This document shows, piece by piece, positions 17,683 through 25,504 of a stretch of DNA of 64,000 nt; the first letter of the stretch is position 1; the number at the start of each line of letters is the position of its first letter. The position numbers and the translations under genes are program-made. This stretch comes from Coprococcus_C hominis (GTDB lineage Bacteria > Bacillota > Clostridia > Lachnospirales > Lachnospiraceae). The notes under the pieces are model-generated. The model did no database searches and was not told the origin of the DNA. It was given only the letters and a program-made list of their open reading frames with translations. The stretch is from the NCBI RefSeq assembly GCF_020687505.1, contig NZ_JAJEQT010000004.1. One strand, written 5' to 3'.

Positions 17683-17711
17683 ATTGTACGCGATAGCTAT
17701 ATGAAAAACAA
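17683..17711 (-). promoter_or_regulatory. Putative MFS promoter
   Basis: Minus strand: -35 TTGTTT, 17-nt spacer, -10 TACAAT, about 45 nt upstream of the MFS start codon. Confidence 0.5.
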
Positions 17712-17754
17712 GACGTGGAATTATCATATTTTACATTTATTTGACGTTGATTCA

Positions 17755-17788
17755 AAAGAAAAAGTCCTGCACGCAAAATGCAGGACTT
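17755..17788 (-). terminator. Intrinsic terminator after the YjfB-like gene
   Basis: Minus strand AAGTCCTGC/GCAGGACTT stem, followed by TTTCTTTTG, 10 nt past the stop codon. Confidence 0.85.
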
Positions 17789-17798
17789 ATCATATCAT

Positions 17799-17990
17799 TT
17801 ATAAACGGATATCAATGTTTGCACCGATGTTTGGATTCACAGACTGTTCCATCATCTGTGTAATCATCGCACCATTTGTCTCCACCGCATCCAGTGATTT
17901 TTTAAGCATCGCCATATCAATGGCATTCATACTTCCGGTATCACTGACTGCCAGCGTCAGATTTGAATTTCCGATTGCTGCTATATTCAT
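17799..17990 (-). CDS. YjfB-like putative motility protein
   Basis: 63 residues from ATG with GGAGGG 7 nt upstream; the open frame extends 13 codons further without an SD. It matches the small YjfB family of Firmicutes: MxIAAxG at the start, MLKKSLDAVETNGAMITQMM in the middle and the family-typical SVNPNIGANIDIRL ending. The family is annotated as putative motility protein because of association with flagellar regulons; its molecular role is unknown. Monocistronic with clear promoter and terminator. Confidence 0.82.
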   Translation of the reverse strand: MNIAAIGNSNLTLAVSDTGSMNAIDMAMLKKSLDAVETNGAMITQMMEQSVNPNIGANIDIRL

Positions 17991-18039
17991 ATATATACCC
18001 TCCAATTTTGTCCAACCCAGACGTTCCAATATTGTTTAT

Positions 18040-18068
18040 ATCATAACGCTTTTTCTATAAAAAAGCAA
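18040..18068 (-). promoter_or_regulatory. Putative YjfB gene promoter
   Basis: Minus strand: -35 TTGCTT, 17-nt spacer, -10 TATGAT. It looks sigma-A-like; no sigma-D (TAAA/GCCGATAT) motif was seen. Confidence 0.55.
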
Positions 18069-18139
18069 ACGCTTCTGTCATATTTTGTATGTTTTTAGCA
18101 TGTTCTTTACCGAGTTTTCCATCAGCATCGAAAAAAGAT

Positions 18140-18169
18140 TGACATTCAAATCACGCCGTATTTATAATG
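18140..18169 (+). promoter_or_regulatory. agrA promoter
   Basis: Consensus -35 TTGACA and -10 TATAAT with an 18-nt spacer, 26 nt before the agrA start codon. The agrC promoter has the same two hexamers and the same 18-nt spacing. Confidence 0.8.
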
Positions 18170-18195
18170 TACAGTCGTGTGAAAGGAGCTCCTTT

Positions 18196-18909
18196 ATGGA
18201 TGTTTTAATAGTAGAAGATGATCAGGAACAGTTAGATGGCATCGAATCCATCCTGCTCGAAAAATACGATCATATGAATTGCATAAAGGCAACCAATTAC
18301 CAGCAGGCAACCCAATTGATGCACGCAAATAAAATCCAACTATTCCTATTGGATATCTCTCTTGGAGATGATGCTTCCGAGCAGGATGGCATCGCACTTG
18401 GAACACAGATTCGTTCCATGCAACGGTATGCAAAAACACCAATCCTGTATCTGACTGCATATTCCATGGATGCGCCACGTGCAATACATGCAACGAATTG
18501 TTATGATTTTCTGGTAAAGCCCTATAAGAAAGAAGATTTGTTATATACCATCGACAAGCTGATCCACAATCGTTTTCTGGACGTTACGCCCATAGAACTA
18601 CGCGATGTCAATGGTATTTATTTTCGCGTTCTTCCAGAAAAGATCCTGTATATCGAAGCGGCTGGCAAGAACCTGACGATCTATGAGGAAAGCAATGTGA
18701 TCAACACAAGCGGTATCCGTCTGAAAGAACTGATTGCACAGCTTCCGCCGAATTTCATCCAAAGTCATCGAAGCTTTATTGTAAACAGTGATTATGTGAA
18801 CTCTTACGATCCGACCAACGCGCTTCTCTATCTGGGGAATCACAATATCTCGACCCCCGTCGGACGTAAATATAAAGATTATGTCAAAAAGATAATTAGC
18901 AGGGACTGA
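18196..18909 (+). CDS. agrA: AgrA-like LytTR response regulator
   Basis: 237 residues from ATG (MDVLIVEDDQEQLDGIESI). The receiver domain (1-120) has the acidic pair E7-D8-D9, phosphoacceptor D53 in FLLDISLG, T in YLTAYS and K in VKPYK. The LytTR DNA-binding domain (about 130-237) shows ILYIEAAGKNLTIYEES and FIQSHRSFIVNSDYV, typical of AgrA. It should be phosphorylated by the neighbouring AgrC and bind direct repeats near agr promoters. The SD AAAGGAG lies in the palindrome AAAGGAGCTCCTTT (18182-18195) directly before ATG. The open frame upstream has no SD. Confidence 0.9.
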   Translation: MDVLIVEDDQEQLDGIESILLEKYDHMNCIKATNYQQATQLMHANKIQLFLLDISLGDDASEQDGIALGTQIRSMQRYAKTPILYLTAYSMDAPRAIHATNCYDFLVKPYKKEDLLYTIDKLIHNRFLDVTPIELRDVNGIYFRVLPEKILYIEAAGKNLTIYEESNVINTSGIRLKELIAQLPPNFIQSHRSFIVNSDYVNSYDPTNALLYLGNHNISTPVGRKYKDYVKKIISRD

Positions 18910-18942
18910 AAATATTTTACCAAAGCACTTTCAGTCCCTGCT
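18898..18942. terminator. Bidirectional terminator between agrA and agrB
   Basis: AGCAGGGACTGAAA and TTTCAGTCCCTGCT form a perfect 14-bp stem. It overlaps the last agrA codons and ends 2 nt before the agrB stop; T-rich tracts follow on both strands (TTATTT plus, TTATCTTTTTG minus). Confidence 0.85.
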
Positions 18943-18944
18943 AG

Positions 18945-19787
18945 TTATTTCCCACGTCTGAAATCAAGCACCGCCTGATAACGGATATCCTGAACTAACC
19001 GTTCCTTCTGTTCGTCTGTCATAAGATTCATCACTGCATCTTTTTCCTGATCCGTAAAGCCCTTAAATGCGCTGGTTCGTTCTTTTCGCGTCATAGAGCG
19101 AAACTCCGTCGGATAATGGAGCAAGCCATTCATTCGTGCTTCATAATTCCGCGTACATTCCATAAATAGCTTTTCCGCCTCCTCCGACATCGACGGCGAC
19201 GCATCCATATCCTTATAATTCAAATAGTTTTCTCTCATCACTACAACTCCTACCTCCACAATCTGTAAAATCAAAATCCATGCAATAAATGTGGAACAAG
19301 CAGGGTAGATCACCGAACAGATACTCAATACGCCTAGTCCGATCAAGCCTTTTTGTTGAATCTTCTTTTTTCGTTCTCCCTTGTAAACCGGTCGATTTGG
19401 CGATGGTAATGGTGCGATCGTCGCCATCAGATACATCGTAAACAGCAACAATCCCGCTACGACCGGATATGGAAATATGACATGTACACCGCCCGCCACT
19501 GCGATCACGTACACACTGACCGAAGCAACTGTACACCCGATGTTTGTTTTCATATGGATACCGCCCAGAAACCGGCGAACCAGATTGACCGTCACAAAGC
19601 AAAACAAAAATTCCCGGAAAAATCCAGATACTGAAAAGATAACAAATAGAACAAGATCTTTTTGCAAATCTCCCACAATTGATTCCACTGCATAGCATAC
19701 TTTTGCACACTGCACATCTGCCACATCATAGTCACGTCCCACGAGATACCGTGTCACATGCTCCCCTATCCTATGATTGATACTCAT
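18945..19787 (-). CDS. agrB: AgrB-like peptide protease with C-terminal extension
   Basis: 280 residues. AgrB is the membrane cysteine protease that cuts and cyclises AgrD. The diagnostic motif RRFLGGIHMKTNIGC holds the catalytic His78 and Cys85, the same spacing as S. aureus AgrB. About 5-6 membrane segments occupy residues 40-185. Unlike typical ~190-210-residue AgrB, a hydrophilic tail of ~90 residues follows (from NYLNYKDMDASPSM), charged and predicted helical, presumably cytoplasmic. It follows agrD by 100 nt; SD AGGGGAT. Convergent with agrA. Confidence 0.88.
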   Translation of the reverse strand: MSINHRIGEHVTRYLVGRDYDVADVQCAKVCYAVESIVGDLQKDLVLFVIFSVSGFFREFLFCFVTVNLVRRFLGGIHMKTNIGCTVASVSVYVIAVAGGVHVIFPYPVVAGLLLFTMYLMATIAPLPSPNRPVYKGERKKKIQQKGLIGLGVLSICSVIYPACSTFIAWILILQIVEVGVVVMRENYLNYKDMDASPSMSEEAEKLFMECTRNYEARMNGLLHYPTEFRSMTRKERTSAFKGFTDQEKDAVMNLMTDEQKERLVQDIRYQAVLDFRRGK

Positions 19788-19831
19788 AATTCATCCCCTG
19801 TCTTATGTTCTCCATGTGCTTTTTAACAAAT

Positions 19832-19867
19832 GGGATATCCGCCAAAAGTCCGCACAACGGATACCCC
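19832..19867 (-). repeat. Hairpin between agrD and agrB
   Basis: Minus strand GGGGTATCCG pairs with CGGATATCCC (one mismatch) across a 16-nt loop in the 100-nt agrD-agrB spacer, followed by ATTTGTTAAAAAG. Could partly terminate or stabilise mRNA so that the peptide is made in excess over the protease. Confidence 0.5.
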
Positions 19868-19887
19868 CAAGTGTTTTGGTTGATGTA

Positions 19888-20034
19888 CTAGTTCTCAGAT
19901 TCTGATTCCATCTCGACTCTCATACAATCAGGAAGCTCCGGCTCTCCCCACAAGTTCTTGCATCCTGTAAGAGTCAGGATTACATCTGTCAAATCCTCCA
20001 ACTGTGCAGCAACTGCTTTCTTCATATCCTTCAT
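19888..20034 (-). CDS. agrD: AgrD-like cyclic autoinducer peptide precursor
   Basis: 48 residues from ATG with AAGGAGGAG 9 nt upstream; a longer frame exists but begins without SD. An amphipathic N-terminal helix (residues 5-23) is followed by TGCKNLW and the charged recognition tail GEPELPDCMRVEMESESEN. The GEPELP motif is the standard AgrB cleavage signal. By analogy with AgrD, Cys25 to Trp29 would form a five-residue thiolactone ring (C-K-N-L-W), with AgrB cutting after Trp29. The mature N-terminus is unknown. A second Cys (37) lies in the tail and is unusual. Confidence 0.87.
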   Translation of the reverse strand: MKDMKKAVAAQLEDLTDVILTLTGCKNLWGEPELPDCMRVEMESESEN

Positions 20035-20223
20035 CACACATCTCCTCCTTCTGAAAGAATATTCTTCGAAATTCATCCCCAAATGAATTCCTATATTATT
20101 CTTAACATGATTAAAATAAATGCGCAATAGATTTGGAACGAACGACATTTCGTGGGGAATAGACAACATCCTTCTACACAATTATATACTTTTCAACCAG
20201 ATAAACTTTATTACAAACAGCAA
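20035..20223. promoter_or_regulatory. agrD-agrC divergent intergenic region
   Basis: The 250-nt gap is AT-rich. On the minus strand a weak agrD promoter may be TTGCGC-17-TAAGAA (about 20105-20133). A hairpin AATTCAT/ATGAATT lies in the agrD leader (about 20071-20090). Upstream of the putative promoter ATGTTGTC and ATGTCGTTC recur with 21-bp period, the spacing of LytTR-bound direct repeats, but the match to the LytTR consensus is poor. Confidence 0.35.
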
Positions 20224-20253
20224 TTGACATATTATTTAAATAATACCTATAAT
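20224..20253 (+). promoter_or_regulatory. agrC promoter
   Basis: Consensus TTGACA and TATAAT with an 18-nt spacer, 32 nt before the agrC ATG; SD AAAGGGG at 11 nt. Confidence 0.8.
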
Positions 20254-20284
20254 GTAATATAGAATAAAGGGGATATTTTACTAT

Positions 20285-21559
20285 ATGAAAACTTTTGCAA
20301 TTTCAAGCAGCACATATATTATTGAGGCAGCAACCGAATTACTTTTGATCAGTTCCTTAATTGGAAAGAAGAAAAAAGACTTACTTTCACCATTTTTACC
20401 TCTTATTTTTATATGTGGAATAATAAATAATGCTCTATTCATTTTTATTCCAAACGTACTTGGTTGGTTTCTAGCTTTTCCTATATCATTAATTACATAT
20501 AGCATAATTTTGCGCATCAGAGTATCTGCATGCATTTTCCCATTTCTCCTAAGTTTTGCTACATGTGGACTAATTGAAGCCATTACTGTGATTATTTTTC
20601 CATTTGCAATATTTACATTATCAGATGTTTCAACCCAGTTAGTTGGTAATTGCGTTATTTTTATAATATCAATATTTATTTCCCTCTTACCTCTTAACAA
20701 ACTATACCTTTTTGCAAATAAGGGAAAATTAATATTTAAACTTATTCTTTCTTATGTATCATTATTATACATAGTAACCGTAGCTCTTACAAAAATTGAT
20801 TCTATCGATGCCATTGCAGTCTTACCAATGACTGTAACCTTCATGGTAATTCTGCTACTTGCTGACATCATGGTATTAAACCAGCAACGCACAATTACAA
20901 TTCAGCAACAGGATATCAAAGATTACCAGACCTATGAACCGATGGCACACGATCTGATCTCTGACATCTTAGGTAAACAGCATGATTTCAACAATCAGAT
21001 GAATGCGATCCGCATGCTGCCATATACTTACAAAGACTATGATTCGTTAAGTGACGCGATCGCGAATTATTCAACATTTCTGGAAGAGGAGTTCAATGAA
21101 TCTGAGCTTTTGAAGATCAATCTTCCGGTTGTTGCTGGATTTGTATTTAGTAAGATCAAAGAAGCGGAGCAAAAGGGCAGGCTGATCTCGGTCAAGATCA
21201 AGAACCGTTCCCTGATCACGCCGGTTCCAGAGTACGATCTGATCCGCATCTTGGGTATTCTAATTGACAATGCGATTGAAGCGACAGAACCCGGACATAC
21301 ATTCTCGCTGATTCTTGACAGCAAAAACGAACACATCCGAATTCAGACAAAGAACGAAGGAGGGGAGATTTCTTCAGAGCTGCGCAAGAAAATGTTTGTC
21401 CGTGGCTATTCTACCAAAACGTCCGCAGAAGTACGCACCTCCCGCGGACAAGGTCTGCCGAATCTGAAAGAATTGGTCGATCATTACAACGGTAAAATCT
21501 ATCTGGATAACGAGACATTCCATGAACATACATGGATCTGTTTCACCGTCGAATTATAA
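20285..21559 (+). CDS. agrC: AgrC-like sensor histidine kinase (HPK10/GHKL)
   Basis: 424 residues. About six membrane segments (residues 8-200) form the peptide sensor; a short coiled linker (QQQDIKDYQTYEP) leads to the kinase. The H-box is KQHDFNNQM with His233, the N-box ILIDNAIEAT with Asn329, and the G-box RGQGLPNLKEL at 387-397, as in AgrC. It should bind the AgrD-derived thiolactone and phosphorylate AgrA. The first ~600 nt are far more AT-rich than the kinase half. Its stop overlaps the convergent amidase stop by six bases with no terminator between. Confidence 0.88.
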   Translation: MKTFAISSSTYIIEAATELLLISSLIGKKKKDLLSPFLPLIFICGIINNALFIFIPNVLGWFLAFPISLITYSIILRIRVSACIFPFLLSFATCGLIEAITVIIFPFAIFTLSDVSTQLVGNCVIFIISIFISLLPLNKLYLFANKGKLIFKLILSYVSLLYIVTVALTKIDSIDAIAVLPMTVTFMVILLLADIMVLNQQRTITIQQQDIKDYQTYEPMAHDLISDILGKQHDFNNQMNAIRMLPYTYKDYDSLSDAIANYSTFLEEEFNESELLKINLPVVAGFVFSKIKEAEQKGRLISVKIKNRSLITPVPEYDLIRILGILIDNAIEATEPGHTFSLILDSKNEHIRIQTKNEGGEISSELRKKMFVRGYSTKTSAEVRTSRGQGLPNLKELVDHYNGKIYLDNETFHEHTWICFTVEL

Positions 21560-22231
21560 TTTGCAGATGGCGCGTGCAATCGCTGCCGCAACCGCCTGCT
21601 GATATTGTGGATTCTGCAAGTTCTCGCATTCTGTCGGATTGCTCAGGAATCCACACTCTACGATTACGCCCGGGCATTGACTGTTTTTCAGGATATACAG
21701 ATCATTGCCCGTCTTAATCTCCCGTTCCTTCGGTGGCTGCAAATCGACGATCAACTGCGCCTGTATCGCTTCCGCCAGTTTCTTCGACATTTCCGATGAA
21801 CCATAATAAAATACCTGCGGTCCGCTAATCTCTGCCTCTGGGTAGCTGTTCTGGTGGATACTGATCATATAGTCCGCGCCGGACGCATTGATCAGGCTCA
21901 CCCGGTTATGCATATCAGATACTTTCTTGTTCGTCGCACCATTCGTTGCCAGACACACATCCCCCTCGCGTGTCAGGATTACCTTCACCCCCCGCGCCCG
22001 TAACTGTGCTTTCAGACATAGGGCAATCTGCAAATTCACATCTTTTTCTTTTACATTATCCACACCTATTTTTCCCGGATCATTGCCGCCATGTCCGACA
22101 TCAATCACAACCGTCAAATCCCGTTTCATCCCCGCTTTGTTACAATACATCACACAATTCAGGATCAATAGCACCAAAAATACGGTAAATCCAAACAACA
22201 ATCTGACTTTTTTCCGATCAAAAAACCGCAT
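21554..22231 (-). CDS. N-acetylmuramoyl-L-alanine amidase (Amidase_3, CwlD-like)
   Basis: 225 residues from ATG (MRFFDRKKVRLLFGFTV) with CGGAG 8 nt upstream. One N-terminal signal anchor (about residues 9-27). The zinc amidase_3 domain starts VVIDVGHGGNDPGKIG (His ligand), continues to MISIHQNSY (His ligand) and ends with VIVECGFLSNPTECENL with the catalytic Glu. It cleaves the lactyl-alanine bond in peptidoglycan. The single-domain layout with an anchor resembles CwlD, which makes muramic lactam in spore cortex; that role is an inference. Downstream of aspS, 58 nt. Confidence 0.9.
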   Translation of the reverse strand: MRFFDRKKVRLLFGFTVFLVLLILNCVMYCNKAGMKRDLTVVIDVGHGGNDPGKIGVDNVKEKDVNLQIALCLKAQLRARGVKVILTREGDVCLATNGATNKKVSDMHNRVSLINASGADYMISIHQNSYPEAEISGPQVFYYGSSEMSKKLAEAIQAQLIVDLQPPKEREIKTGNDLYILKNSQCPGVIVECGFLSNPTECENLQNPQYQQAVAAAIARAICKL

Positions 22232-22288
22232 ATGCAAAACTCCGGTCTCCCTTAGTCTATACATATGCGGTAATCTTCTTATTATGCT

Positions 22289-24091
22289 TTATTCTTCTGT
22301 CTCAGCTTCCGGCTTCGCGATTGCAATCCCAAGCTCTTCGAGCTGCTTTGCATCAACGGTATTCGGTGCCTCACTCATCAGGCAAGAAGCATCCTTTACC
22401 TTCGGGAATGCGATAACATCACGAATAGAATCTTCCTGTGCCATCAGCATAACGAGACGGTCAAGTCCGTATGCAAGTCCTGCATGTGGTGGTACTCCAT
22501 ATTTGAACGCATTTAACAGGAAACCAAACTGGTCGTATGCACGCTCCATTGTGAATCCAAGTGCCTTGAACATCATTTCCTGAATGTCATCCTGGTGGAT
22601 ACGCACGGAACCACCACCGATTTCTGTACCATTTAATACGATATCGTATGCCTTTGCACGTACTCTGCCCGGATCAGACTCGATATACTGCAGATCCTCT
22701 TCCATCGGCATCGTAAATGGATGGTGCATTGCCTGATATCTGCCAAGCTCCTCGCTCCACTCAAGCAGTGGGAACTCTGTGATCCATACGAAACGGTATT
22801 CATCCTTCTTCAGAAGGCCAAGCTGATTTGCGATTTCCAGACGAAGTGCGCCAAGTACATCATAGACAAGCTTGCTCTTATCTGCTGCAAAGAGCAGTAA
22901 ATCGCCCGGCTTACCATTCATCTTCTCAACAAGTGCCTGCATCTCCTCGTCCTTCATGAACTTTGCAAACGAAGACTTCATTGTTCCATCTTCATGGATT
23001 GCAATATAGGCAAGTCCCTTTGCGCCATAACCCTTGGCAAAGTCAACGAGTGCATCAATCTTCTTTCTTGGCATTGCACCCTGACCCTCAGCATTGATAC
23101 CGCGCACACTTCCGCCGGCTTCAATCGCATTCTTGAATACGACAAATTCACAATCCTTCACAACGTCTGTCACATCACAAAGCTCCATACCAAAACGGAG
23201 ATCCGGCTTATCGGAACCGAAACGCTCCATCGCCTCTTTGTATGTCATACGCTGAATCGGAAGCTGTACATCGACACCAATGACTTCCTTAAACAGCTTT
23301 GCAAGCAGACGCTCATTGACATCGATGACATCATCGACATCTACGAAAGAAAGCTCCATATCGATCTGTGTAAATTCCGGCTGTCTGTCGGCACGCAGAT
23401 CCTCATCACGATAGCAGCGTGCGATCTGGAAATAACGGTCGTAGCCGGAGCACATCAGAAGCTGCTTGTAAATCTGTGGTGACTGTGGCAATGCATAGAA
23501 CTCACCCGGATGTATGCGGCTTGGTACAAGGTAATCACGCGCGCCTTCCGGAGTGGACTTACAAAGTGTCGGTGTCTCGATCTCGATAAAGCCTTCGTCT
23601 GCCATGAAGGAACGAACCAGTGTTGTCACCTTGCTGCGCATCATGATATTCTTCTGTAAGTCCGGACGACGAAGATCCAGATAACGGTATTTCAGGCGAA
23701 GATCTTCCTTCGTCTTGCTGTTCTCCTCGATTGGGAATGGTGGTGTATCTGCTTCTGCAAGGATACGGATATCCTTCGCGATGACTTCGATATCACCGGT
23801 TGCAAGATTCTCATTGACTGCGCCGCCACGCTTTGCAACCTCACCGGTAATTGCAACGACAAACTCGGAACGAAGCTTCTCCGCCTTTGCGAAGCTCTCC
23901 TCACCACAGTTTGCTTCTTCGAAGATTACCTGCAGAATCCCGCTTCGATCACGCAGATCGACGAAGATAATTCCGCCTTTGTTCCGGCTCTTCTGCACCC
24001 ATCCCATCACGGTGACGGTATTCCCAATCATCGTATTATTTACTTCTGTACATCTGTGACTTCTGTGAAGTCCCTGCATTGACTCTGCCAT
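22289..24091 (-). CDS. aspS: Aspartyl-tRNA synthetase
   Basis: 600 residues from the second ATG (MAESMQGLHRSHRC): AGGAGG lies 8 nt before it but only 2 nt before the first ATG. Class II synthetase of bacterial type: OB-fold anticodon domain (VTVMGWVQKSRNKGGIIFVD), motif 2 (FQIARCYRDEDLRADRQPEF), GAD insertion and motif 3 (HAGLAYGLDRLVMLM). Charges tRNA-Asp. Gene order hisS-aspS is conserved in Firmicutes. No T-box was seen in the 115-nt gap before it. Confidence 0.97.
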   Translation of the reverse strand: MAESMQGLHRSHRCTEVNNTMIGNTVTVMGWVQKSRNKGGIIFVDLRDRSGILQVIFEEANCGEESFAKAEKLRSEFVVAITGEVAKRGGAVNENLATGDIEVIAKDIRILAEADTPPFPIEENSKTKEDLRLKYRYLDLRRPDLQKNIMMRSKVTTLVRSFMADEGFIEIETPTLCKSTPEGARDYLVPSRIHPGEFYALPQSPQIYKQLLMCSGYDRYFQIARCYRDEDLRADRQPEFTQIDMELSFVDVDDVIDVNERLLAKLFKEVIGVDVQLPIQRMTYKEAMERFGSDKPDLRFGMELCDVTDVVKDCEFVVFKNAIEAGGSVRGINAEGQGAMPRKKIDALVDFAKGYGAKGLAYIAIHEDGTMKSSFAKFMKDEEMQALVEKMNGKPGDLLLFAADKSKLVYDVLGALRLEIANQLGLLKKDEYRFVWITEFPLLEWSEELGRYQAMHHPFTMPMEEDLQYIESDPGRVRAKAYDIVLNGTEIGGGSVRIHQDDIQEMMFKALGFTMERAYDQFGFLLNAFKYGVPPHAGLAYGLDRLVMLMAQEDSIRDVIAFPKVKDASCLMSEAPNTVDAKQLEELGIAIAKPEAETEE

Positions 24092-24205
24092 TTTCATAGC
24101 CTCCTGTGTCTAAGTTAATTTATAAATACCCGCTCCCGTCTCTGTCGTTCTGAGTTCGCGATTATCTACATCAGCTACGGAGCGTTTTCATATCATAAAT
24201 AATGG

Positions 24206-25468
24206 TTACCCCTCAAAGGAATCCGCATAGAACTCTTCGAACTGTGTATAGCCCTCTGTAATCATCTGATCCTTCTGGAACTTCTTGTTCTTCTTCATGA
24301 TTGCGATATTCACGATCTGCCCCTCGGCTCTTGCCTGTTTTGCCTGCTCTAAGATCTTAAGCAGCTTGTCGCTTGGCATCTTTTTATCGATTAGGTATGC
24401 GGTCTTGTTCTTGCTTCCCGGTATCTCAAAATCGCGCTCGAGAAGCAGCATGATGATTCGCTCAAAACCGATGGAGAATCCACATGCCGGTGTTGGCTGA
24501 CCGGTGAATTTGCCGATCATCTCATCGTAACGTCCGCCGCCGCCGACCGATCCGCCATACTCATCCATCGAAATCTCGAAGATTGGACCTGTATAGTAAG
24601 ACATACCGCGTACCAGAGTCGGATCAAATGCCATCTTGAAGTCCGCACTCTTCGTGCTCTCCACACTGTCGATGATCGTCTTTAAGTTCTCAGCAACCTC
24701 TTCCGGTAAGAACGCGCCAAGAGTCTCCTTCAGATACTGTACGCCGCTAATGTCGGCTGTCACCTTCTCGAACAGTTCGAGATATTTTGTCACAGCATCC
24801 TCGGCATAGCCTTCCTTCAGAAGCTCTTCCCTGACGCCATTCAAACCGATCTTATCCATCTTATCGAGGATAATAAATACGGTATCATAATCAGCTTCCG
24901 CAAATCCGCTGTAAGCTGCCATCGCCTTTAAGATACGACGGTCATTGATACGGATCGTAAAGTTCTTGAAATCCAGCTTGCCAAGCAGTGTCGTCGTCGC
25001 TAAGATCAGCTCGATTTCTGCCAAGATTGTCGGCTCACCTAAGATATCAATATCGCATTGCATGAACTGTCTGTAACGTCCTCGCTGCGGGCGGTCGGCT
25101 CTCCATACATTTCCCATCTGCAACGCCTTAAACGGGCTCGGCAGTTCATTCGCATTGTTCGAATAATATCTACAAAGCGGTACCGTCAGATCGTAACGGA
25201 GTCCGCCGTCAACTAAGTCAAGCTCTTCCTTTGCCTCGTCGATCTTCAGCTTCTCACCACGTTTCAAGATCTTGAAGATAAGCTTCTCATTCTCGCCGCC
25301 CTGCTTGCTGTTCAGGTTCTCGATATGCTCGACACAAGGTGTCTCCATCGAATTAAATCCAAATGTCTTATAGGTATCCTTGATCAATGCGATACAGTAA
25401 TCACGGATTGCCATCTCCTTTGGTAATATATCTTTCATGCCGGTTACCGGCTTCTTCTTCATTGCCAT
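24206..25468 (-). CDS. hisS: Histidyl-tRNA synthetase
   Basis: 420 residues from ATG (MAMKKKPVTGMKDILPKE) with GGGAGG 6 nt upstream. Class II synthetase: motif 2 QMGNVWRADRPQRGRYRQF, the HisRS signatures LVRGMSYYTGPIFEIS and GGGRYDEMIGKF, motif 3 CGFSIGFERIIMLL. The C-terminal anticodon domain (IVNIAIMKKNKKFQKDQM) is somewhat divergent. It follows hemZ by 36 nt and precedes aspS. Confidence 0.97.
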   Translation of the reverse strand: MAMKKKPVTGMKDILPKEMAIRDYCIALIKDTYKTFGFNSMETPCVEHIENLNSKQGGENEKLIFKILKRGEKLKIDEAKEELDLVDGGLRYDLTVPLCRYYSNNANELPSPFKALQMGNVWRADRPQRGRYRQFMQCDIDILGEPTILAEIELILATTTLLGKLDFKNFTIRINDRRILKAMAAYSGFAEADYDTVFIILDKMDKIGLNGVREELLKEGYAEDAVTKYLELFEKVTADISGVQYLKETLGAFLPEEVAENLKTIIDSVESTKSADFKMAFDPTLVRGMSYYTGPIFEISMDEYGGSVGGGGRYDEMIGKFTGQPTPACGFSIGFERIIMLLLERDFEIPGSKNKTAYLIDKKMPSDKLLKILEQAKQARAEGQIVNIAIMKKNKKFQKDQMITEGYTQFEEFYADSFEG

Positions 25469-25504
25469 CTTTTTCCTCCCGCTTGTATTCATTCTCGTTC
25501 GATT

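Noticed and set aside
18085..18195. N-terminal extension of agrA in the same frame
   Set aside because: It spans the agrA promoter and has no SD; the receiver domain starts at MDVLIVEDD.
19888..20181. 97-codon version of agrD
   Set aside because: The first 49 codons overlap the leader, hairpin and SD; the ATG at 20034 has a strong SD and gives a normal AgrD length.
24092..24205. T-box leader ahead of aspS
   Set aside because: The 114-nt gap lacks the T-box specifier stem and antiterminator sequence (no TGGGTGG-like segment and no following terminator).
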